Source: JAAXHF01 sp963665955
GTDB lineage: Bacteria > Desulfobacterota > Binatia > Bin18
Direction: 5' to 3'
NCBI GenBank assembly: GCA_965231765.1
Contig: OZ246887.1
Location: 3,906,001-3,970,000, forward strand
DNA length: 64,000 nucleotides
In this document: one piece after another, positions 53,182 to 62,615 of the stretch
Layout of the letters: each line of letters opens with the position of its first letter
How positions within the stretch are numbered: position 1 is the stretch's first letter
Notes under the pieces: model-generated
Seen by the model: only the letters and a program-made list of their open reading frames with translations
What the model was told of the DNA's origin: nothing
Database searches by the model: none
Program-made: the position numbers and the translations under genes

Positions 53182-53628
53182 ATGGCAACTCAAGCGTTTG
53201 AAACCCAACAATTGCTCAAGGCATATCGCAAAGGACTTATCTCGGATGAGCTGTTTGAAAAACAGATGCACGAGGTGAATGGCAACGACAAAAACGGGGC
53301 GAATACGCTCGACGTCGCCAATGTCTTTGACCATAAAGACACGTCTTTTAAGATGTTCCAGAACACCCCGCAAAGCCAAACGGCGGTGTTTACTTTGCCG
53401 CCAGGTTATACCAACGACGAGGAGAGTGTGCATAAAGGCGATCAGATTCTGTACGTTGTTGACGGCTGTGCAGTGGCCAATGTGAGTGGCACGGAGCACG
53501 AGATCAAGGCTGGTGATGTGGTCATGATTCCAGCTGGCTCGCCGCATACCTTGCGGACTGGTGAAAATGCCTTTTTCGGCTTTACTGTTTTTACCCCGCC
53601 TGAATTAGAGATGGACATGTCGAACTAG
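53182..53628 (+). CDS. Cupin-domain protein
   Basis: A 148-residue protein. The C-terminal two thirds is a single cupin barrel (VHKGDQILYVVDGCAVANVSGTEHEI then VVMIPAGSPHTLRTGEN). The classical metal-binding HxH...E of motif 1 is incomplete, so metal use is uncertain. The N-terminal 40 residues are a helical extension with ELFEKQMHEVNG. An AAAGGAGG site precedes the ATG. It follows the dioxygenase genes by 66 bp and may protect or regulate the pathway, which I cannot test. Confidence 0.8.
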   Translation: MATQAFETQQLLKAYRKGLISDELFEKQMHEVNGNDKNGANTLDVANVFDHKDTSFKMFQNTPQSQTAVFTLPPGYTNDEESVHKGDQILYVVDGCAVANVSGTEHEIKAGDVVMIPAGSPHTLRTGENAFFGFTVFTPPELEMDMSN

Positions 53629-53673
53629 ATCTCCCCCCCCTCCATCTTCCTGCTTTCCTCAGCTCTTTCTTCT

Positions 53674-53696
53674 GTCCCCACAGCCTGTGTGGGGAC
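53674..53696 (+). terminator. Strong hairpin after the cupin gene
   Basis: GTCCCCACA (53674-53682) pairs perfectly with TGTGGGGAC (53688-53696) across a 5-nt loop. No T-run follows, so it may be Rho-dependent or a message-end stabiliser. Confidence 0.55.
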
Positions 53697-53730
53697 GGTC
53701 CTCCCGCTGGCCGGGGCTCCACGCATAATA

Positions 53731-53940
53731 ATGAATCTACCGGAAGTTATTCGACTCTTACAGAGCATGGCTGACCCGGAAGAGGTGAAGAGAAAGCAAG
53801 CCAAATTTGGGATAACGGCGAACCATTCTCTTGGCGTGTATCAGAAAGACCTGAATGTCCTGGCCAAAACCATTGGCCGCGATAATGACCTGGCTGTAGC
53901 TCTGTTCGATTCAGGCATCTACGAGGCCCGATTGCTGTGA
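53731..53940 (+). pseudogene. Truncated DNA alkylation repair (AlkD-like) protein
   Basis: The 69-residue frame (MNLPEVIRLLQSMADPEE...) ends GIYEARLL and then stops. The order of blocks (ADPEEVKRKQAKFGI, LGVYQKDLNVLAKTIGRD, LAVALFDSGIYEARLL) is that of the first quarter of AlkD-type DNA glycosylases of about 230 residues. Nothing of the rest follows, so this is a remnant. The end overlaps the antitoxin-like gene on the other strand. Confidence 0.6.
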
Positions 53941-54173
53941 GGTCCTGACTCTGCTGACTTCCCTGCCAGCGTCTTCTCCCAGTCTGCCAGCTCGTCCTGA
54001 TAGGCTGCATTCTCGGCCTCTTCTTGATTGGCCTGCACCAGAGCCGCTTCTAGTTGGCGTTGTTTTTCCTGTTTCAGCAGCTGGTTAATATAGGCACTTC
54101 TGTTATTTCCAGCCGCCGTAGTCAGGAAGGCAAATGCCTCAGCTTCTAATGTAAAAGTTGCGCGATGGGTCAT
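53919..54173 (-). CDS. Antitoxin-like protein without a visible toxin
   Basis: An 84-residue protein (MTHRATFTLEAEAFAFLTTAAGNNRSAYINQLLKQE, then a Glu/Ala-rich helix). The N-terminus has the strand-helix-helix pattern of ribbon-helix-helix antitoxins. The ATG at 54173 follows AGAGGTG; a longer frame to 54407 is not supported. The usual toxin gene downstream is absent, and its place is taken by the AlkD remnant, which suggests that a deletion removed both the toxin and most of alkD. Confidence 0.55.
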   Translation of the reverse strand: MTHRATFTLEAEAFAFLTTAAGNNRSAYINQLLKQEKQRQLEAALVQANQEEAENAAYQDELADWEKTLAGKSAESGPHSNRAS

Positions 54174-54386
54174 CGGATCACCTCTTTCATGCACAAGAAT
54201 TATCATACTAGAAAGTATGAACCAAGATGTGATCGTGGCCCTCATGCTACGTCTGTGTGGCTGGATTGACCCCTGGAAAAGCGGGTGAAACGCCATGTCC
54301 AGCAGATGTTGCTTTGTTTGTACGCGTGAGGGAAAAGGATCTAACGACGATTCAGTATGGACCGAATACCTTCCAAAGGAGTTGAT

Positions 54387-55739
54387 ATGCAACAGATCAC
54401 ATCTCAATCCAGAGTGAAGTCTTGGGAGTCTTGGGGCAAGCTGCTTACGCTGAGCAGTCTCGTCAGTCTATGGGTGATTGGCTTGGCCAGCGTGGGTGGA
54501 GCTGAGGTCTCTCCGGGTGATACAATTACCAAAGATAGTGCGGCCCAAGCCGAAGCCTTCCTGACCCCATCCATCCGTTGGATGCTGGAACAGGGCATGC
54601 CGATGCAGGTCATTGCCACAAAGAAAGTGACCTGGCCGAAAGCCTACGAAGAGGCGACCGAGAAATTTGCGGCCCAAGTCAGCCTGTCTGAAGATGGACG
54701 GACGCTGCTCAATTATGTGGCTGGTTGTCCCTTTCCCACGATTGACATGAACGATCCGCTCGCCGGTTTTCGGATTATGTGGAATCAGGAGCACCCACCG
54801 TTTAGCATCGACAACTTCGGCACCGATTCGACAACCCAGACTGTGGACGCGAGCGGAGCCCTGGGACGCACGTTCGCCTATCCGTGGCGGCGGCTGATGT
54901 GGACCGGTCGTTTGTATAACGATCCCAAGCCCGTCATTCCTCACGCGCGGAACGTCCGCCACACAAATATGATTGGCCCGGCATTTCTGCCTAACGATCA
55001 CAAGGGCACTTCCATCCTGTATTTCCGCTACCAGGACCCCGATGCGCTTGATGACACCTACGCCTATATTCCTGAGACGCGTCGCGTTCACCGGGTGAGT
55101 ATTGTTGACCGAAGTAGTCCGCTGTGGCGGACGGATGTCGATCTGGACTCATGGTGGGGCTTTAATGCCAAGCTCAGCTTGTGGTCTTTCCGAGTGCTGG
55201 CTGAAAAGGTCATCCTGGCGATTGTGCATAGCAATAAGTACGGCGATCCGTCGGCGTGGTGTGCGCCGCAAAACGACAATCGAGGTATCTTGGCTGCTTT
55301 ACCCTGCGTGCCGTGGGAGAAACGGCGGGTGTGGGTCGTTGAAGCAAGCCCTGTCGGCTATGCCGGGCGTTATACCTACTCCAAACGGGTGCTGTATGTC
55401 GATCAAGAGTTCTTTGCTCCGGTGATCCAGGAAATCTACGACCTGGATGGCGAGCTGTGGAAGGTCTTTTTGCGCAGTATTGCCTACACCAACAAGCCCC
55501 ACGACCGATATCCCATCAATCCGATTGATGGCGCGGAGTACAATTATACAGACGAGTGGGCTTTTATGCCGCAAGCGGTGATGGTCGACATGCAGGCTCC
55601 CCACGCCACGACTTTTGAGGCGCCGGCTATCCATACACCAGCCTCGGAGTGGCAAAGCGAGTGGTATTTTAACGAGAATATCGACAGCAATAACGAATCG
55701 GTTTTTTCTCGGAACTATCTCATCCAGAGCGGGCGCTAG
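54387..55739 (+). CDS. DUF1329 exported protein
   Basis: A 450-residue protein. A signal peptide ends near GGAEV (about residue 40). The mature part shows the DUF1329 pattern (ISFRYQDPDALDDTYAYIPETRRVHRVS-like region near 213-240, RRVWVVEASP near 309, YSKRVLYVDQE near 326), a beta-rich fold related to lipoprotein carriers of the outer membrane. Members are common in bacteria that break down hydrocarbons or aromatics, but the function is not known. The ATG at 54387 follows AAAGGAG. Confidence 0.88.
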   Translation: MQQITSQSRVKSWESWGKLLTLSSLVSLWVIGLASVGGAEVSPGDTITKDSAAQAEAFLTPSIRWMLEQGMPMQVIATKKVTWPKAYEEATEKFAAQVSLSEDGRTLLNYVAGCPFPTIDMNDPLAGFRIMWNQEHPPFSIDNFGTDSTTQTVDASGALGRTFAYPWRRLMWTGRLYNDPKPVIPHARNVRHTNMIGPAFLPNDHKGTSILYFRYQDPDALDDTYAYIPETRRVHRVSIVDRSSPLWRTDVDLDSWWGFNAKLSLWSFRVLAEKVILAIVHSNKYGDPSAWCAPQNDNRGILAALPCVPWEKRRVWVVEASPVGYAGRYTYSKRVLYVDQEFFAPVIQEIYDLDGELWKVFLRSIAYTNKPHDRYPINPIDGAEYNYTDEWAFMPQAVMVDMQAPHATTFEAPAIHTPASEWQSEWYFNENIDSNNESVFSRNYLIQSGR

Positions 55740-56050
55740 GCCGCTGCAAAGAGGCGGATGCTGGATAATTCACAATTTCTCATTTAGGACCGCCCCGGCA
55801 CAGCTGGAAAGAGCAGTCGGACAGCGTGTTAAGTCGGCTCCCTCAGCTTTGATCAATCCCTTCTCCTGGGCGGGCGTCCCGCCCGCTTCAAGCAAGCGAC
55901 TAGGCTGGTCGTGCTTGCAGAGAGACGCGCATACGGAAACTTCTCTCAGCCAGACGGTCCCTCAAGAGGGGCTTTCCGGAAATGCGAGGCACAGATAGGA
56001 TCTGAGCGGAATTCGCCGAAATTTTGCGAAATTTGGACAAGGAGAGTCTG
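55740..56050. other. Intergenic region before pheS
   Basis: No gene, repeat or leader-peptide attenuator is seen in this 311-bp stretch. It carries an internal GGGCGGGCG-type run and two TTG starts for pheS near its end. Confidence 0.35.
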
Positions 56051-57073
56051 GTGCAGGATATACAGGCTATCAAAACGCAACTGAGTGAAGAACTTTCCGC
56101 TGCAAGCTCGGAGCGTGAGCTGGAAGAAGTCCGGGTCCGCTACTTGGGCCGTAAAGGCACGGTCACCTTGCTGCGAAAAAACGCCGATTTTTCCAGCATG
56201 TCGGCGGATGAGAAAAAGCAGTTTGGTCAGCAGTTTAACGAGATCAAGACCTTTGTTGATCAACAGCTGAGCGAGGCCCGGGCGGGCCAGACAACACCCC
56301 AGACGCCGCAGGTCCGCCTTGACATGACTCTGCCAGGTCTCAATAACCGGACGGGACATTTACATCCAATCTCACTGGTCCAAATGGAGCTGGAGGAGAT
56401 TGCGCGGGCGATGGGTTTTCTGATTCAGACCGGCTATCACGTTGAGACAGAATTCTACAATTTTGAGAGCCTCAATATTCCAGCTGACCACCCCGCTCGG
56501 GATATGCAGGATACCTATTGGCTGAGCAATGGCATGCTGCTGCGGACGCATACTTCGGCTAACCAAGTCCGGGCCTTAGAGGAACATGGCGTACCGCTCC
56601 GGGCGATATTCCCTGGCCGTTGCTTCCGCAACGAAGCTATTGACGCCAGCCACGAAAATACCTTCTACCAACTTGAAGGGCTGATGGTCGATAAGAATAT
56701 TTCCATTGCCAATCTTATCGCCATGATGAAGACGCTGCTCACAGCCGTCTTTCACCGCGAGGTCACCGTCCGGCTGCGGCCCGGCTACTTTCCGTTTGTG
56801 GAACCCGGCTTTGAGCTGGATATTCAATGCCTCATCTGTGACGGGACGGGATGTGCGACGTGCAAACGCTCGGGCTGGGTTGAGCTGTTGCCATGTGGCC
56901 TGGTTCACCCCCGCGTCTTGGAGTTTGGCGGGGTTGATCCGGATGAATATAGTGGTTTTGCGTTTGGGCTGGGCCTGACCCGGCTGGCGATGATGAAATA
57001 TAACATTCCTGATATTCGGCTGCTCAATGCGGGTGATTTGCGCTTTTACGAGCAGTTCCCGGCGTCGGTGTAA
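56051..57073 (+). CDS. pheS: Phenylalanine-tRNA ligase alpha subunit
   Basis: A 340-residue PheS. The N-terminal coiled coil (LSEELSAASSERELEEVRVRYLGRKG) precedes the class II core: motif 2 (FPGRCFRNEAIDASH...FYQLEGL) and motif 3 (GLGLTRLAMMKY near 313-324). The GTG at 56051 with a GGAGAG site is chosen; TTG starts at 56024 and 56033 are possible but less well placed. pheT begins 14 bp downstream. Confidence 0.95.
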   Translation: MQDIQAIKTQLSEELSAASSERELEEVRVRYLGRKGTVTLLRKNADFSSMSADEKKQFGQQFNEIKTFVDQQLSEARAGQTTPQTPQVRLDMTLPGLNNRTGHLHPISLVQMELEEIARAMGFLIQTGYHVETEFYNFESLNIPADHPARDMQDTYWLSNGMLLRTHTSANQVRALEEHGVPLRAIFPGRCFRNEAIDASHENTFYQLEGLMVDKNISIANLIAMMKTLLTAVFHREVTVRLRPGYFPFVEPGFELDIQCLICDGTGCATCKRSGWVELLPCGLVHPRVLEFGGVDPDEYSGFAFGLGLTRLAMMKYNIPDIRLLNAGDLRFYEQFPASV

Positions 57074-57087
57074 GAACGAGAACAGGC

Positions 57088-59481
57088 ATGAAGATATCGC
57101 TCGACTGGATTTCTCAATACGTTGATGTGTCCGGCATTGCCCCGGCCACGCTTGCTGAACGGCTGACCATGGCAACGGCCGAGGTCGAAGAGGTGGAGAC
57201 GCTGACCCGCAGCCTTGACGGTGTCCGGATTGGCCGTGTGGTATCGGTTGAAACGTTGGCTGATCATACCTCTTTTGTCCGGGTGGAGTGCGACACTGAC
57301 GCGTTCACTACGGTATGTGGTGCGCCGAATGTCCGGGTTGGTATGACCTCGGCTTTTGCGCCGGCTGGGGTGACACTGGCGAATGGGCTGCGTTTAGAAG
57401 AAAGGCAAATTGCCGGCCGCACCAGCCAAGGTGTCCTGTGTTCGTCTGAGGAACTCGGCATGGGCGGCGGGCATATGGGGATTATTGATCTGCCCGACTC
57501 GGTTGAGAGCGGCCGTTTGCTGTCAGAGCTGATTCCGAGGACAGACACCATTATTGAAATTGACAATAAGAGCCTCACCCATCGGCCAGATTTGTGGGGA
57601 CACTACGGTATCGCGCGGGAAGTCGCGGCCATCTTGGGCCGGCCGTTACAGCCGCTTGGCCGAGCAGACCTGTCCGTTTACGACGGACTGCCAGCGTATC
57701 CGCTCACGCTTGAGGATCTGGAAAACTGCCCGTGTTACTGCTGTATTGAAATGGCCAATGTGGCAGCAGTGCCCACTCCACTCAGTATCCAGTATCGTCT
57801 GCAGGCCTTGAGCCAGCGAACGTTCAATATCCTGGTAGATCTGACAAACTATATTATGCTCGAACTTGCTCAGCCCATGCACGCCTTTGATGGCGCTCGT
57901 TTGCAGGCGGTGCGTATCGCTCCGTTTGGAACGGACGGAAATTTTACGACTCTGGATGGCCAGGCGCGGCTGATGCAGCCAGACGACCTGATGATCTGGA
58001 ATGAAAAAGAGCCAGTTGCCCTGGCTGGTATCATGGGCGGATTGAATAGTGAGGTCGGCCCGGATACCGCAACTCTGCTGCTCGAAAGCGCCAATTTTAA
58101 AGGCGCCCGTATTCGTCGCACGGCCACCCGGCTTGGGCTGCAAACGGACGCCAGCCAGCGCTTTGAGAAACAGCAGCCGCCGGCCACGACCAAGATTGGC
58201 ATCGAGCGCTTTGTGTCGTTGCTGCAGGAAGCTGGAGTGAGCCCCGAGGTGCAGTCGCGCTTTACGTATGGCGGTGATCTGAAAGAAGAAGTGCGGCGAC
58301 TCAGTATTGCAAAAGACTTTTTTGATCGGCGGATTGGCAATCCTATTGCCAGCGACAAGATTGTCTCGATCCTGACCTCTATTGGTTTTGAGGCTGAGAT
58401 GGATAGCGATAACACGGGCAACGCCAAATTACAGGTCGGTATCCCGCCCTTTCGGAGTGAGAAAGATATCGCGCTGCCGGTTGATATTCTGGAGGAAGTC
58501 ACCCGTATCAACGGCTATGACAATCTCACGCCGCAGCTGCCAGGTTTTTCTGCCGCCACCGTTGCTTCTGCCGATAGCCTACGAGCAGAGCACAAAGCCC
58601 GGCGGCTGTTGGCCCAGGCATACGATTTTTCAGAGGTTCACAATTACAGTTGGTTTGATGAAACCTGGTTGCAAACAATTGGCTATGAACCTGAAGCAGC
58701 CTTACGCGTCGCCAATCCAAGCGCCGAACAAAATGTTCGTCTGCGCACGAGTTTGATTCCGAATCTCCTGGCCGTGGTCAAGAGAAATGCTTTGCACAGC
58801 GATCGTTTCCGGATCTTTGAATTAGGGCCGGGCTATCTCTCCGTCGGCGAAAAGGACCGGCAGGAAACTTTGTTTCTGTCCGGAGCCAGTTTCCAGCAGG
58901 ATAAAATTGCGCCACTGGAAGAACATTTCCGGACTGTCAAAGGTGCTATCGAAGCCTTAGCTGGCCAATTGAATGTAGGAGAGTTGAGTTTCACTCCAGG
59001 TGCGGAGAATGTCACTCCGTGGCAGACGGCGGGCAGTTATGTGCACATCAGCCAGGCTACAAAACCTGTCGGGAGTCTGGGGTTTCTGAATGGCTCTCTA
59101 CTGAATGAGATGGCGGCCAAGTCCCAAGTCGTCTGGTTTGAGCTTGATTTCAACTCTTTGGATGGCCCGCTTTTCCCGGATGTCAAGCATATCGCCGGTT
59201 CTCGTTATCCTGGTTCGTGGTTTGATTTTTCTATCCTTGCGCCAATCGAGGCAAGTTTTGCTGAGCTGGTCAGCAGGCTGGATACGTTCTCGCACCCTTT
59301 TCTGAAGAAACGAGAGTTTGTGACGCTTTACACTGGCAAGGGTCTTGAGCCAGGCATGGGCAGTTATACCTTCCGGTATTGGATTGAATCAAAAGATAGC
59401 ACTCTGACTGGCGAACAAATTGAGGCGTTTCAGCACGAGTATATTACTTTCCTGACCTCCAAAGGGCTCAAGCTACGTTAA
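57088..59481 (+). CDS. pheT: Phenylalanine-tRNA ligase beta subunit
   Basis: A 797-residue PheT. The N-terminal tRNA-binding domain is MKISLDWISQYVDVSG then SFVRVECDTDAFTTVCGAPNVR. The B3/B4 editing module, the B5 domain (INGYDNLTPQ near 472) and the C-terminal anticodon-binding-like FDX-ACB domain (RYPGSWFDFSILAP near 706) follow in order. It forms the (alpha-beta)2 ligase with PheS. Confidence 0.95.
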   Translation: MKISLDWISQYVDVSGIAPATLAERLTMATAEVEEVETLTRSLDGVRIGRVVSVETLADHTSFVRVECDTDAFTTVCGAPNVRVGMTSAFAPAGVTLANGLRLEERQIAGRTSQGVLCSSEELGMGGGHMGIIDLPDSVESGRLLSELIPRTDTIIEIDNKSLTHRPDLWGHYGIAREVAAILGRPLQPLGRADLSVYDGLPAYPLTLEDLENCPCYCCIEMANVAAVPTPLSIQYRLQALSQRTFNILVDLTNYIMLELAQPMHAFDGARLQAVRIAPFGTDGNFTTLDGQARLMQPDDLMIWNEKEPVALAGIMGGLNSEVGPDTATLLLESANFKGARIRRTATRLGLQTDASQRFEKQQPPATTKIGIERFVSLLQEAGVSPEVQSRFTYGGDLKEEVRRLSIAKDFFDRRIGNPIASDKIVSILTSIGFEAEMDSDNTGNAKLQVGIPPFRSEKDIALPVDILEEVTRINGYDNLTPQLPGFSAATVASADSLRAEHKARRLLAQAYDFSEVHNYSWFDETWLQTIGYEPEAALRVANPSAEQNVRLRTSLIPNLLAVVKRNALHSDRFRIFELGPGYLSVGEKDRQETLFLSGASFQQDKIAPLEEHFRTVKGAIEALAGQLNVGELSFTPGAENVTPWQTAGSYVHISQATKPVGSLGFLNGSLLNEMAAKSQVVWFELDFNSLDGPLFPDVKHIAGSRYPGSWFDFSILAPIEASFAELVSRLDTFSHPFLKKREFVTLYTGKGLEPGMGSYTFRYWIESKDSTLTGEQIEAFQHEYITFLTSKGLKLR

Positions 59482-59529
59482 ACACTGGATACAGAGTACG
59501 ACGATTGGTGAGATAAAAGGATACTGACT

Positions 59530-60507
59530 ATGGAGACGATTTTTAGCGGGATTCAGCCCTCTGGCGAAATGCACTTAGGGAACTACCTCGGGGCAGTGCG
59601 GAATTGGGTGGCCTTGCAGGAGCAGTATAACTGTTTCTTTTGTGTGGTGGATTACCATGCCATTACCCAAGACTACGATCGGGATATCCTGGCGCAGCGG
59701 ACCCTGGAGATGGCGACGGATCTGATCGCGTGTGGCATTGATCCTGAACGCGCGGTGGTGTTTGTCCAGTCAAGCGTGCCGGAGCATACAGAGTTGTGTT
59801 GGATTCTGGATAGCGTCACCCCGTTTGGCGAGCTGGGACGCATGACCCAGTTTAAAGACAAGTCCGCCAAGCAGGCCGATAATATTAATGCCGGGCTGTT
59901 CAGCTATCCGGTTTTACAGACGGCTGACATTATCTTATACAACGCCACCCTTGTGCCGGTTGGAGTGGATCAAGTCCAGCATGTTGAATTAGCGCGTGAA
60001 ATCGTGCGCAAGTTCAATGGCCGCTGGGGAGACTATTTTGCAGAGCCAAAGGCGCTGCTGTCGAGCACGCCAAAAATCCTGGGTTTGGACGGTCAGGCCA
60101 AAATGTCGAAATCGCTCGGCAATACGATTGGGCTGGGCGCAGAAGACGAACAGATCCGCAAACAGTTAGCAACGGCTGCGACTGACCCGCAACGTGTCCG
60201 CCGCAAAGACCCAGGCGACCCGGATGTATGTAATCTGCATACCTTGCATACCTTCTTCTCAGACGAAGCGCGCCTCAAGTGGGTGCGGTCGGGCTGCACC
60301 ACCGCCGATATTGGTTGTTTCGACTGTAAGTCGGCACTGTCTGACAATTTGATTGCGCATCTACAGCCCATTCGTGACCGCAGAGCTGAACTCCAAGCAA
60401 ACCCTGGCCGGATTGAAGAGATCCTCCACGAAGGAGGCCGCAAAGCCCGAGCCGTTGCCCAGCAAACGCTTGCGGAAGTCCGTGAGCATATTGGCTTGTG
60501 GGGGTAG
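59530..60507 (+). CDS. trpS: Tryptophan-tRNA ligase
   Basis: A 325-residue class I TrpS. The first signature is GIQPSGEMHLGNYLGA at about 7-22 (HIGH-type), and the second is KMSKSLGN near residues 193-200. Its length fits the compact bacterial family. It lies 48 bp after pheT and faces tlyA tail to tail with a dispersed repeat between. Confidence 0.96.
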   Translation: METIFSGIQPSGEMHLGNYLGAVRNWVALQEQYNCFFCVVDYHAITQDYDRDILAQRTLEMATDLIACGIDPERAVVFVQSSVPEHTELCWILDSVTPFGELGRMTQFKDKSAKQADNINAGLFSYPVLQTADIILYNATLVPVGVDQVQHVELAREIVRKFNGRWGDYFAEPKALLSSTPKILGLDGQAKMSKSLGNTIGLGAEDEQIRKQLATAATDPQRVRRKDPGDPDVCNLHTLHTFFSDEARLKWVRSGCTTADIGCFDCKSALSDNLIAHLQPIRDRRAELQANPGRIEEILHEGGRKARAVAQQTLAEVREHIGLWG

Positions 60508-60533
60508 GCGGACTAACGCCACGGCCTTTTTTT

Positions 60534-60576
60534 CTCCCTCGCCCTCAGGCAGAGGGCCGGGGTACGGCGGGGAAGG
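60534..60576. repeat. GGGAGAGGG-type dispersed repeat, copy B
   Basis: A degenerate copy (TCCCTCGCCCTCAGGCAGAGG then GCCGGGGTACGGCGGGGAAGG, broken here for reading) between convergent trpS and tlyA. It forms an imperfect hairpin and may act as a two-way terminator. Confidence 0.65.
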
Positions 60577-60594
60577 TCCTACCCTACCTATGGC

Positions 60595-61419
60595 TTAACC
60601 GCTTCTTTGGCTTGACCGCTTCTTCGCTTCTGTCAGCGCGTGTTCCCGGAATTCTTCAAACGTGCCCCGAGGCTGAGCAGTATCACTAAACAATCCCAAA
60701 AACTCAATCGTGTTTGTATTGCCCAAAATGGGCGAGACAATAAGATCAATCAGTGATAAGCCACATGCCTGACTGCCTGTGGCGACCGTCTCGAGCGCAG
60801 TCCGCAAACTGTTCTCACTGTTCGGAGCCGCCTGTGAAGCTCCTTCAAACAACGGTTTAATCAGACCTACGAGCGTCTTTTTGCCTACAAAGAGCGCTGC
60901 CAAAGTCGGCAGCGCCTTTGTCAGTGACACATACGATAAATCTGCCACACAAAGATCTAAGGCGGGTTCAAACTGTTCAATTTGGAGCGTAGCAATATTC
61001 GTCCGCTCCAAATTGATCACACGCGGATCATTGGCCAGTGTCGCGCGAATCTGGCCATAACCCACATCGACCGCATATACCTTGGCTGCGCCGTGCTGCA
61101 GGAGACAATCCGTAAAGCCGCCGACTGAAGCCCCAGCATCCAGCACGGTTTTGCCGCTGACCGGAAGTGCAAAGCGGCTGAGGGCGGCTTCCAGCTTCAA
61201 GCCGCCTCGGCTGACATATTTTCGGTCTAAATTTTTAATCTGAATTTCGACATCGCTTCGGACCTTTTGGCCAGCCTTGGTCAGATATTGGTCAGCGACG
61301 CGTACTTTTCCAGCCATAATCCAGCTCTGAGCGGTTTTGCGGTCTTGGAAATAGCCTCGCTCCAGGAGAAGCTGATCGAGTGAGATGTGTGTACCCGACT
61401 TTTTCTGTTGGGATGGCAT
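60595..61419 (-). CDS. tlyA: TlyA-type 2'-O-ribose rRNA methyltransferase / hemolysin A homologue
   Basis: A 274-residue TlyA. The S4 RNA-binding domain is at the N-terminus (LDQLLLERGYFQDRKTAQSWIMAGKVRVADQ), followed by a FtsJ-like AdoMet domain (KTVLDAGASVGGFTDCLLQHGAAKVYAVDVGYGQ, about 88-121). Homologues methylate 16S and 23S rRNA; some are also described as hemolysins. The ATG at 61419 begins the conserved sequence; the frame is open 15 codons further upstream. It lies 32 bp after the MBL-fold gene. Confidence 0.92.
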   Translation of the reverse strand: MPSQQKKSGTHISLDQLLLERGYFQDRKTAQSWIMAGKVRVADQYLTKAGQKVRSDVEIQIKNLDRKYVSRGGLKLEAALSRFALPVSGKTVLDAGASVGGFTDCLLQHGAAKVYAVDVGYGQIRATLANDPRVINLERTNIATLQIEQFEPALDLCVADLSYVSLTKALPTLAALFVGKKTLVGLIKPLFEGASQAAPNSENSLRTALETVATGSQACGLSLIDLIVSPILGNTNTIEFLGLFSDTAQPRGTFEEFREHALTEAKKRSSQRSG

Positions 61420-61450
61420 AGGTTGCTTTTGCTGCCTCAGTGAGAAGAGA

Positions 61451-62587
61451 TCAAGGCCCTTCAAACCCCAGCAGCTGCTGAATTGCCGAATTCTCGACCG
61501 CCTCCACTCCTCCTGTCGTCAGCACATACTGATCCATATATTGCTGCGGCGGCAAAAACTTCACCTGCTGCTCCTGCCAGAATTCAGCCACGCCAACTGT
61601 CATCGGAAAATCTGCATAGGCATACGGTACGCCATCAAAAAACGGCGTGAACAGTCCATCCCAATGATGCGGAATATGGGCTTTGGGTTGCAGCACGTGG
61701 TGAACGGCTTCGGCAAGTGGACGATCGCTAAAGCCCAGCCACAGATCGACTTGATCGAGTTCCGCCTTCGTGAGCGCGGTTTGTAAATGTTCTCTCGCTG
61801 GAGTGGCATGCTCAGCAATACTGAGGTTGTTGAGCGGCAATGACAAATCGGCGAAGAATGCCGGCTGTATGTGAACGGGATCACGAAACGTGATGGCGTT
61901 GCCCGTATTTGAATAGAACCAACTGACGAGACCTGTCGTTGTCTCGGCACTGAACAGGTACGCGCGCGCCCCGCCGCCATTTGGAAAGTCTTGCAAAATG
62001 CCTGGTTTGAGGCCTGGGCTGTCCAGAGTCGGTGGCTCGAGGAGTTCCAACGGCGCATGCAGCAAGCGGCCATCCGTTGTCGTTACGTCCCCGCTGTGAT
62101 TCCAGCGGACGACACGGACGCTGATTCCCGGACCAAGCGGAATCTCTTCCCCGCCTTCGATCGCGGTGCATTGAGAGGCGGGAATGCCTTGGGCAACTGC
62201 TTGCAAACATGTTGACCGCGCGCCAATGATGTGGGCGTCTGTTAGCCGAGACCAGGTTGCCGCATCAAAGGAATGATCAAAGTGACTGTGGCCGGTCAGA
62301 ATGAAATCGACCTTCGGACTGCCAAGCGCTTGTATGACCTGTTGGATGCCGGCTGTATCCGGGACGCTTGGCTGGCCGTAGGCAAAACTTGGTCCGCTAA
62401 AGGCGGTCTCTGGAATCCGGGTGATGTACCCGTCCGTCACAATCCGTGTATCACCGACTTCAATAAACCAGTTGGCAATCGACATCCAGGTCAGAGAGAT
62501 TTTGTCGGGAGGGGCTGCGTGGGCTGGGGTGGATAGAAGGCCAAGGAGGAAAAAACAGGAGACAACATGGGAGAGAAAAAATTTCAT
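61451..62587 (-). CDS. Exported metallo-beta-lactamase-fold hydrolase
   Basis: A 378-residue protein. A signal peptide (residues 1-24, cleaved near AHAA) is followed by an MBL fold with GHSHFDH (ligands H100, H102, D104, H105) and a later lone GHSH-type histidine region near AEHATPAREHL. PHHWDGLF near residue 313 probably gives the last ligand. Such exported proteins act on unknown substrates, perhaps lipids or lactones. It lies between otsA and tlyA on the same strand. Confidence 0.85.
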   Translation of the reverse strand: MKFFLSHVVSCFFLLGLLSTPAHAAPPDKISLTWMSIANWFIEVGDTRIVTDGYITRIPETAFSGPSFAYGQPSVPDTAGIQQVIQALGSPKVDFILTGHSHFDHSFDAATWSRLTDAHIIGARSTCLQAVAQGIPASQCTAIEGGEEIPLGPGISVRVVRWNHSGDVTTTDGRLLHAPLELLEPPTLDSPGLKPGILQDFPNGGGARAYLFSAETTTGLVSWFYSNTGNAITFRDPVHIQPAFFADLSLPLNNLSIAEHATPAREHLQTALTKAELDQVDLWLGFSDRPLAEAVHHVLQPKAHIPHHWDGLFTPFFDGVPYAYADFPMTVGVAEFWQEQQVKFLPPQQYMDQYVLTTGGVEAVENSAIQQLLGFEGP

Positions 62588-62615
62588 TTCTTGCCTTTCG
62601 GAGTGCTTATTTCGA

